From Blastococcus litoris (GTDB lineage: Bacteria; Actinomycetota; Actinomycetes; Mycobacteriales; Geodermatophilaceae): a stretch of DNA of 64,000 nucleotides. Every line of letters begins with the position of its first letter. The stretch's first letter is position 1. This document shows, in pieces, positions 60,074 to 64,000 of this stretch. The DNA lies in contig NZ_QCZF01000013.1 of NCBI RefSeq assembly GCF_003075095.1, forward strand, positions 1 to 64,000. The letters are read 5' to 3'. The notes under the pieces are model-generated. The model ran no database searches, had not been told where the DNA came from, and saw only the letters and a program-made list of their open reading frames with translations. Position numbers and translations under genes: made by a program.

Positions 60074-61366
60074 TCAGGGTTCGAACAGGGCCCTGCCCCA
60101 CCAGTCGTCGTCCTCACGGACCCCGGGCGGACAGGCGAAGACGGCGGACGACGTGTGCTGGATGAACCGGTTGAGCGCGTCGGCTGCCAGGTTGCGCTGC
60201 ACCTGGACGAAGCCGCGCTCCGGGTTGCGCTGATAGGCGATGAAGAACAGGCCTGCGTCGAGACGACCGGCCGCGTCCGTGCCGTCGACGAAGCTGTATC
60301 CACGCCGCAGCATGGCCGTACCGGCGTTGGCGGGATGCGACAGGAAGACGTGCGAGTCCCGCGGGATGGCCGGGGCACCGCGCCGGACGGCGGCGAAGTC
60401 GGTCGGATCGAACTCTCCCCGCTGACCCAGCGGCGCGCCCGCGGTCTTCGTGCGTCCGATGACCGCCTCCTGGTGCGACGCGGGCACCTGGTCCCAGTCC
60501 TCGATCAGCATGCGGATCCGGCGGGTGACGAGATAGGAGCCGCCTGCCAGCCAGGCTGCGTCGTCCTCCCCCACCCACAGGAACTGATCGAGTGCGCTGC
60601 CGTTCTCGGCCTTCAGGTTGGCCGTGCCGTCCTTGAAGCCCAGGAGGTTGCGGGGCGTGGCCTGCGCCGTACTGGTGGACGATGTGCGACCAAATCCGAG
60701 CTGTGTCCAACGAACACGCACGACGCCGGCGCCCAGCCGCACCAGGTTGCGCACGGCGTGCACAGCGACCTGGGGGTCGTTGGCGCACGCCTGGACGCAC
60801 AGGTCTCCCCCGCTGATGGCTGGATCGAGCACGTCGCCGGGGAAGATCGGCAACTCGGCGAGGGGTTCCGGGCGGCGACCCGCGAGTCCGAAACGATCGG
60901 CGCGGTCGGCCGTCATGAAAAGCGTTGGTCCGAAACCGACGGTCAGTGTGAGGCCGGATGGTGGGAGCCCCTGAGCCTCACCGGTGTCATGCGGGCCGAC
61001 GTCCTCACCGGCGGTCAGTCGCCGGGCGGCCTCCGTCCACGCCATCAGCATGGCCACGAGTTCTTCACGGCTGTCAGTCACGACGTCAAACGCGACGAAG
61101 TGCAGCCGGTCCTGCGCTGGCGTCACGATGCCCGCCTGATGACGTCCGGTGAACTCGACCGGCGCGGTGGAGTCCGGAGCTGCCGATGACAACCCGACCG
61201 GCGACGACGGCACTGCAGCCGTCGCGCGACCGAGCACTCCCCCGACACCCCCGGATGCCAGGACTCCGGCGGTCCCGAGACCAGCCAGGCCGAACAGCCT
61301 TCGTCGCGACAGGCCCCGCTCCTGCTCCCCCGCCGGCTGGTCGGCCGGTTCAGGGTCGTCCGTCAC
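60074..61366 (-). CDS. Tat-exported DyP-type haem peroxidase (EfeB-like)
   Basis: The 430-residue protein has a twin-arginine signal (LSRRRLFGLAGLGTAGVLAS) and the DyP fold with the GxxDG motif GFKDGTAN, the proximal His in DSHVFLSHPANAG, and the distal Arg region MLRRGYSFVDG. EfeB-type enzymes are peroxidases or take part in haem and iron use. The GTG at 61366 gives a normal Tat signal; the frame extends to 61444 without evidence. No EfeU or EfeO gene is adjacent. Confidence 0.9.
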   Translation of the reverse strand: MTDDPEPADQPAGEQERGLSRRRLFGLAGLGTAGVLASGGVGGVLGRATAAVPSSPVGLSSAAPDSTAPVEFTGRHQAGIVTPAQDRLHFVAFDVVTDSREELVAMLMAWTEAARRLTAGEDVGPHDTGEAQGLPPSGLTLTVGFGPTLFMTADRADRFGLAGRRPEPLAELPIFPGDVLDPAISGGDLCVQACANDPQVAVHAVRNLVRLGAGVVRVRWTQLGFGRTSSTSTAQATPRNLLGFKDGTANLKAENGSALDQFLWVGEDDAAWLAGGSYLVTRRIRMLIEDWDQVPASHQEAVIGRTKTAGAPLGQRGEFDPTDFAAVRRGAPAIPRDSHVFLSHPANAGTAMLRRGYSFVDGTDAAGRLDAGLFFIAYQRNPERGFVQVQRNLAADALNRFIQHTSSAVFACPPGVREDDDWWGRALFEP

Positions 61367-61423
61367 GACAGATCCCAGGGGCGCAGAGAGCTCAGCGGTG
61401 GAGGACACATCTCTGCACAGGCT

Positions 61424-61438
61424 ACTAGCCGAGATAGG
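61424..61438. promoter_or_regulatory. ACTAN-N5-NTAGT-like site, copy 12 (weak), ahead of DyP
   Basis: ACTAG-CCGAG-ATAGG lies 58 bases upstream of the DyP start. The right arm differs at two positions. Confidence 0.3.
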
Positions 61439-61574
61439 AGGCATCGGCGCGCCGCACCGGACGGTTCCGCGGGGCGCACAGCGAGGCAGCAGGCGTCGTC
61501 CGGTCGGCGAGCACGCCGTTGGCGACGACGACGCCCTGGCGACCTCGTGCCGAGCACGCTGGACCGGGCAGGTC

Positions 61575-62573
61575 CTATTCGACGCCGCCGTAGGAGTGCA
61601 GGCCCGTCGAGACGAGGTTCACGAAGAGCAGGTTGAACACCAGGCTGGCGAAGGCTAGGAGGTTGATCCAGGCCGCCGGCTTACCGCGCCACCCGGCGGT
61701 CGTACGGGCATGCAGGTACACGGCGTACAGCACCCAGGAGATGAAGGCCCATGTCTCCTTGGGGTCCCAGCCCCAGAAGCGACCCCACGCGCTCTCGGCC
61801 CAGATTGCCCCGGCGATGACGGCGAATGTCCAGATCGGAAAGCCGAAGACGGCGGTGCGGTGCGCGACGCGGTCCAGCGCCGCCACCGTCGGCAGCCTGC
61901 CCGCGAGTCCTGTCCGAGGCCGGGCGTCGTCGTCCGGGTTCCGCTTCTCATGGCGGATCCGGACGAGATAGAGGGCGCTGGCTACCCCACTGACCATGAA
62001 GATCCCGAAGGAGATGATGGCCGCGGAGACGTGCACTGCGAGCCAGTCCGACCGAAGCGCTGCGATCAACGGACCGGCGGCGGCGTACAGGTAGAGACCG
62101 ATCAACGCCAGGCCGAAAATCGCAAGGCCGAGGACGAAGGCGCCGATGCGGCGCACTCCAGGGACTCGTGTCGCTACCACGAGGTAGGCGACGACGCCGA
62201 TGAGCACCGACGCCGTTCCGAACTCGTACATGTTGCCCCAGGGGACCCGGCCCGTGGCAGCGCTCCGGGTGACGAGCACCCCCGCGTGGAGCACTGCGCC
62301 CAACGCTGTCAGCGCCAGACCCGCCAGCCCCCACCGATGCGTCGACGCGCTCCTCGCGTTCGGCGGCGGGGACTCCTCACCGATCCGGCGCTCGGCCCTC
62401 GGCAACGAAGCGCCGACAGGCACCTCGACAGTGGCGGGGTGCCTGCTGGCCCGCACGCTGCCGTGGCGCCCGAAGGCCAGTTCGGCACTGAACATCAGCA
62501 CCGCAATCGAATAGACGGCGATGGCGGCGCTGAACAGCGAGTCCGACATTGCGGACCACTCAGCGGGAGTCAT
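61575..62573 (-). CDS. CcsA/ResC cytochrome c synthase subunit
   Basis: The 332-residue polytopic protein has the haem-handling motif WGRFWGWDPKETWAFISW and PWGNMYEFGTA, LAVHVSAAIISFGIFMVSG, with conserved histidines in helices. It is the haem-ligating subunit of system II cytochrome c maturation with ResB, which is encoded divergently next to it. An ATG at 62549 is an alternative start. Confidence 0.93.
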   Translation of the reverse strand: MTPAEWSAMSDSLFSAAIAVYSIAVLMFSAELAFGRHGSVRASRHPATVEVPVGASLPRAERRIGEESPPPNARSASTHRWGLAGLALTALGAVLHAGVLVTRSAATGRVPWGNMYEFGTASVLIGVVAYLVVATRVPGVRRIGAFVLGLAIFGLALIGLYLYAAAGPLIAALRSDWLAVHVSAAIISFGIFMVSGVASALYLVRIRHEKRNPDDDARPRTGLAGRLPTVAALDRVAHRTAVFGFPIWTFAVIAGAIWAESAWGRFWGWDPKETWAFISWVLYAVYLHARTTAGWRGKPAAWINLLAFASLVFNLLFVNLVSTGLHSYGGVE

Positions 62574-62916
62574 GGCGGGCCTTTCCTTGCCGGGTGGCGC
62601 TACCTGTCGGTTTGCGAAGCGGGTGACCGAAGTCTGAGCGTGCGGCCGGTGCGGCGCCTGCAGTCACCGCCCAGGATCCCGGGTCACGCCCGCTGCTCGT
62701 AGCGGAGCAGCGGCCGGTCTGGCACTGTCTACTAGAGCAGCTAGTAGCGTGTCCAACCGGCCGTACTGGCCGGAGGCGACCACCGCTGGGTCGGGCGTCA
62801 ACCACTGGAACCCGCCCGGGTGCGGAGTCGCGTGAAGGGGCCGCCGTGAGCAAGCACTCGCGGACCCGGCCGTGTCCGGCGGCGCCTGTTCGGAGCCAGG
62901 CCGCAGAGAGGATGCC
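62574..62916. other. Divergent promoter region between ccsA and resB
   Basis: These 343 bases hold no supported gene. They contain the perfect ACTAN-N5-NTAGT dyad at 62731-62745 midway between the two starts, placed to control both cytochrome c synthase genes. Confidence 0.55.
62731..62745. promoter_or_regulatory. ACTAN-N5-NTAGT inverted repeat, copy 13
   Basis: ACTAG-AGCAG-CTAGT, a perfect inverted repeat in the divergent ccsA/resB promoter region. Confidence 0.65.
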
Positions 62917-64000
62917 GTGACCGACCTGCAGACGCGCGCGGTACGGCCGCCGATCACCTTTTCCCAAGGCCCGCTGCACCGGATGGGACGGTGGCTGCTG
63001 CGCCGTTGGCGGTGGTTGACGAGCATGCGGACGGCGGTGCTCCTGCTGTTCCTGCTGGCCTTGGCGGCTGTGCCCGGCTCGCTTTTTCCGCAACGATCTC
63101 TGACCCCCAGCGCGGTAGCGGGGTTCTTTCGAGAGAACCCTGACCTGGCGCCTGTCCTCGACACGATGGGGATGTTCGACGTCTTCTCCAGCCCGTGGTT
63201 CTCCGCGATCTACCTGCTGCTGTTCGTCTCGCTGATCGGCTGCCTGGTGCCGCGCTGCATCGAGCACCTGCAGGCCATGCGGGCCGATCCGCCGCCCGTG
63301 CCGCGGCATCTGCACCGGCTCCCGGTTCACACGGCCGACGAGGTGCGGCTGCCGATGGAGACTGCGGCCGAGCGGGTGGAGGCAGACCTGCGCTCGGCGC
63401 GGTTCCGGGTGTCCCGGCGCAGTACCGATGCGGGCGTGGAGATCTCGGCGGAGCGCGGCCGGGTGAAGGAGACCGGCAACCTGGTCTTCCACCTCTCGCT
63501 GCTGGCCCTGCTCGTCGCGCTGGCGGGGGGGAAGCTGTGGGGCTACGAGGGCAGCATCCTGGTCACCGAGGGGGATGGCTTCTGCAACTCCTTCCAGCAG
63601 TACGACCGGCACATCGCAGGGCCGTTGGTCGCCCCAGAATCCCTCTCGCCACTCTGCTTCGACCTGCAGGACTTCCGCGCCACGTACGAACTCAACGGAA
63701 CGCCGGCCTCCTTCACCGCCGACATCGGGGTCCAGGCGGAACCGGGGGCGGCCACGAGGCAGACGACCATCGGGGTCAACGACCCGTTCCGCTCGGACGG
63801 CGACCGCCTCTACATCACCGGACATGGCTTCTCGCCCTCGTTCACCGTGACCCTCCCCGGCGGCCAGGTCTTCGAGCAGCTGTCGGCCCCATTCCTGCCC
63901 CGCGACAGCACCACGTTCGCCAGCGAGGGAGTGGTGAAGCTGCCCGATCTCGGCGACGGCTCCGGTGACGGATTCGCCCTCGAAGGCTTCTTCGCACCGA
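62917..64000 (+). CDS. resB: ResB cytochrome c synthase subunit (3' end outside window)
   Basis: The frame starts at GTG 62917 and runs off the right edge after about 361 residues. It has the ResB pattern: membrane helix MRTAVLLLFLLALAAVPGSLFPQ, then FSSPWFSAIYLLLFVSLIGCLVPRCIEH, a cytoplasmic stretch, helix LVFHLSLLALLVALAGGKLWGYEG and an extracytoplasmic domain. With CcsA it exports haem and joins it to apocytochrome c. GAGAGGA precedes the GTG. Confidence 0.9.
   Translation, partial: MTDLQTRAVRPPITFSQGPLHRMGRWLLRRWRWLTSMRTAVLLLFLLALAAVPGSLFPQRSLTPSAVAGFFRENPDLAPVLDTMGMFDVFSSPWFSAIYLLLFVSLIGCLVPRCIEHLQAMRADPPPVPRHLHRLPVHTADEVRLPMETAAERVEADLRSARFRVSRRSTDAGVEISAERGRVKETGNLVFHLSLLALLVALAGGKLWGYEGSILVTEGDGFCNSFQQYDRHIAGPLVAPESLSPLCFDLQDFRATYELNGTPASFTADIGVQAEPGAATRQTTIGVNDPFRSDGDRLYITGHGFSPSFTVTLPGGQVFEQLSAPFLPRDSTTFASEGVVKLPDLGDGSGDGFALEGFFAP

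Noticed and set aside
62560-63825. 421-codon minus-strand frame opposite resB
   Set aside because: Shadow of resB, with Gly/Arg/Gln-rich sequence and no homology features.

Overview
The window is very GC-rich DNA with GTGA/ATGA-overlapping operons, frequent GTG/TTG starts, c-di-AMP (ydaO-type) riboswitches ahead of NlpC/P60 and M23 genes, and a HelR gene with a rifamycin-associated element. This points to an actinobacterium, most likely a soil or rock member of the Geodermatophilaceae or a close relative. The family assignment is inference.

Left part (1-14.7 kb), core chromosome. A cobalamin cluster holds cobL (partial, minus strand), then cobQ, a cobalamin riboswitch, a fused ChlI/ChlD-type chelatase, cobO, cobB, the cobalt ECF transporter cbiMNQO, a CbiG-C/CobE domain protein, and a fused CobC-CobA protein. 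Almost every junction after the riboswitch is a 1-14 base overlap, so this reads as one transcription unit. A class I DAHP synthase follows, convergent with helR (RNA polymerase protection against rifamycins), whose start region carries a rifamycin-associated element.

Boundary (14.6-16.0 kb). A 40-base 3' half of a tRNA gene without its 5' half sits next to a tyrosine integrase. This is the usual signature of one end of an island integrated in a tRNA gene. No partner tRNA was seen to the right, so the island may run past the window.

Right part (16.5-64 kb), accessory metal, redox and envelope functions. (a) A complex-I-derived operon nuoA-[NuoB/NuoD-like hybrid]-H-J-K-L-M-N has no NuoC, E, F, G or I. 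The hybrid protein has lost the NuoB cysteines and carries about 22 His/Met-rich repeats between its NuoB-like and NuoD-like parts. (b) A copper export set follows: csoR, copZ, a small membrane protein, copA and a glutaredoxin-like gene, with a clear CsoR operator, then a Csp-type copper storage protein. (c) DUF305 lipoproteins, a K+ channel-like protein, an ArsR regulator, and two BlaI/CopY-M56 sensor cassettes. (d) Cell-wall enzymes: a C40 and an NlpC/P60 protein, an M15-like protein and three M23 proteins, three of these genes behind c-di-AMP riboswitches. (e) Cytochrome c and oxidase maturation: CtaG-like, DsbA-like, VKOR, TlpA/ResA, CcdA, SCO, CcsA/ResC and ResB. (f) A CmtR-type regulator with an ICMT-like protein and a CDF exporter, cupredoxins and a DyP peroxidase.

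A 15-base inverted repeat, ACTAN-N5-NTAGT, recurs at about 13 promoters across 29-63 kb and probably ties many of these genes into one regulon, plausibly under the BlaI/M56 pairs. The best candidate for a new system is the NADH-module-free, His/Met-rich complex-I derivative beside the copper operon.
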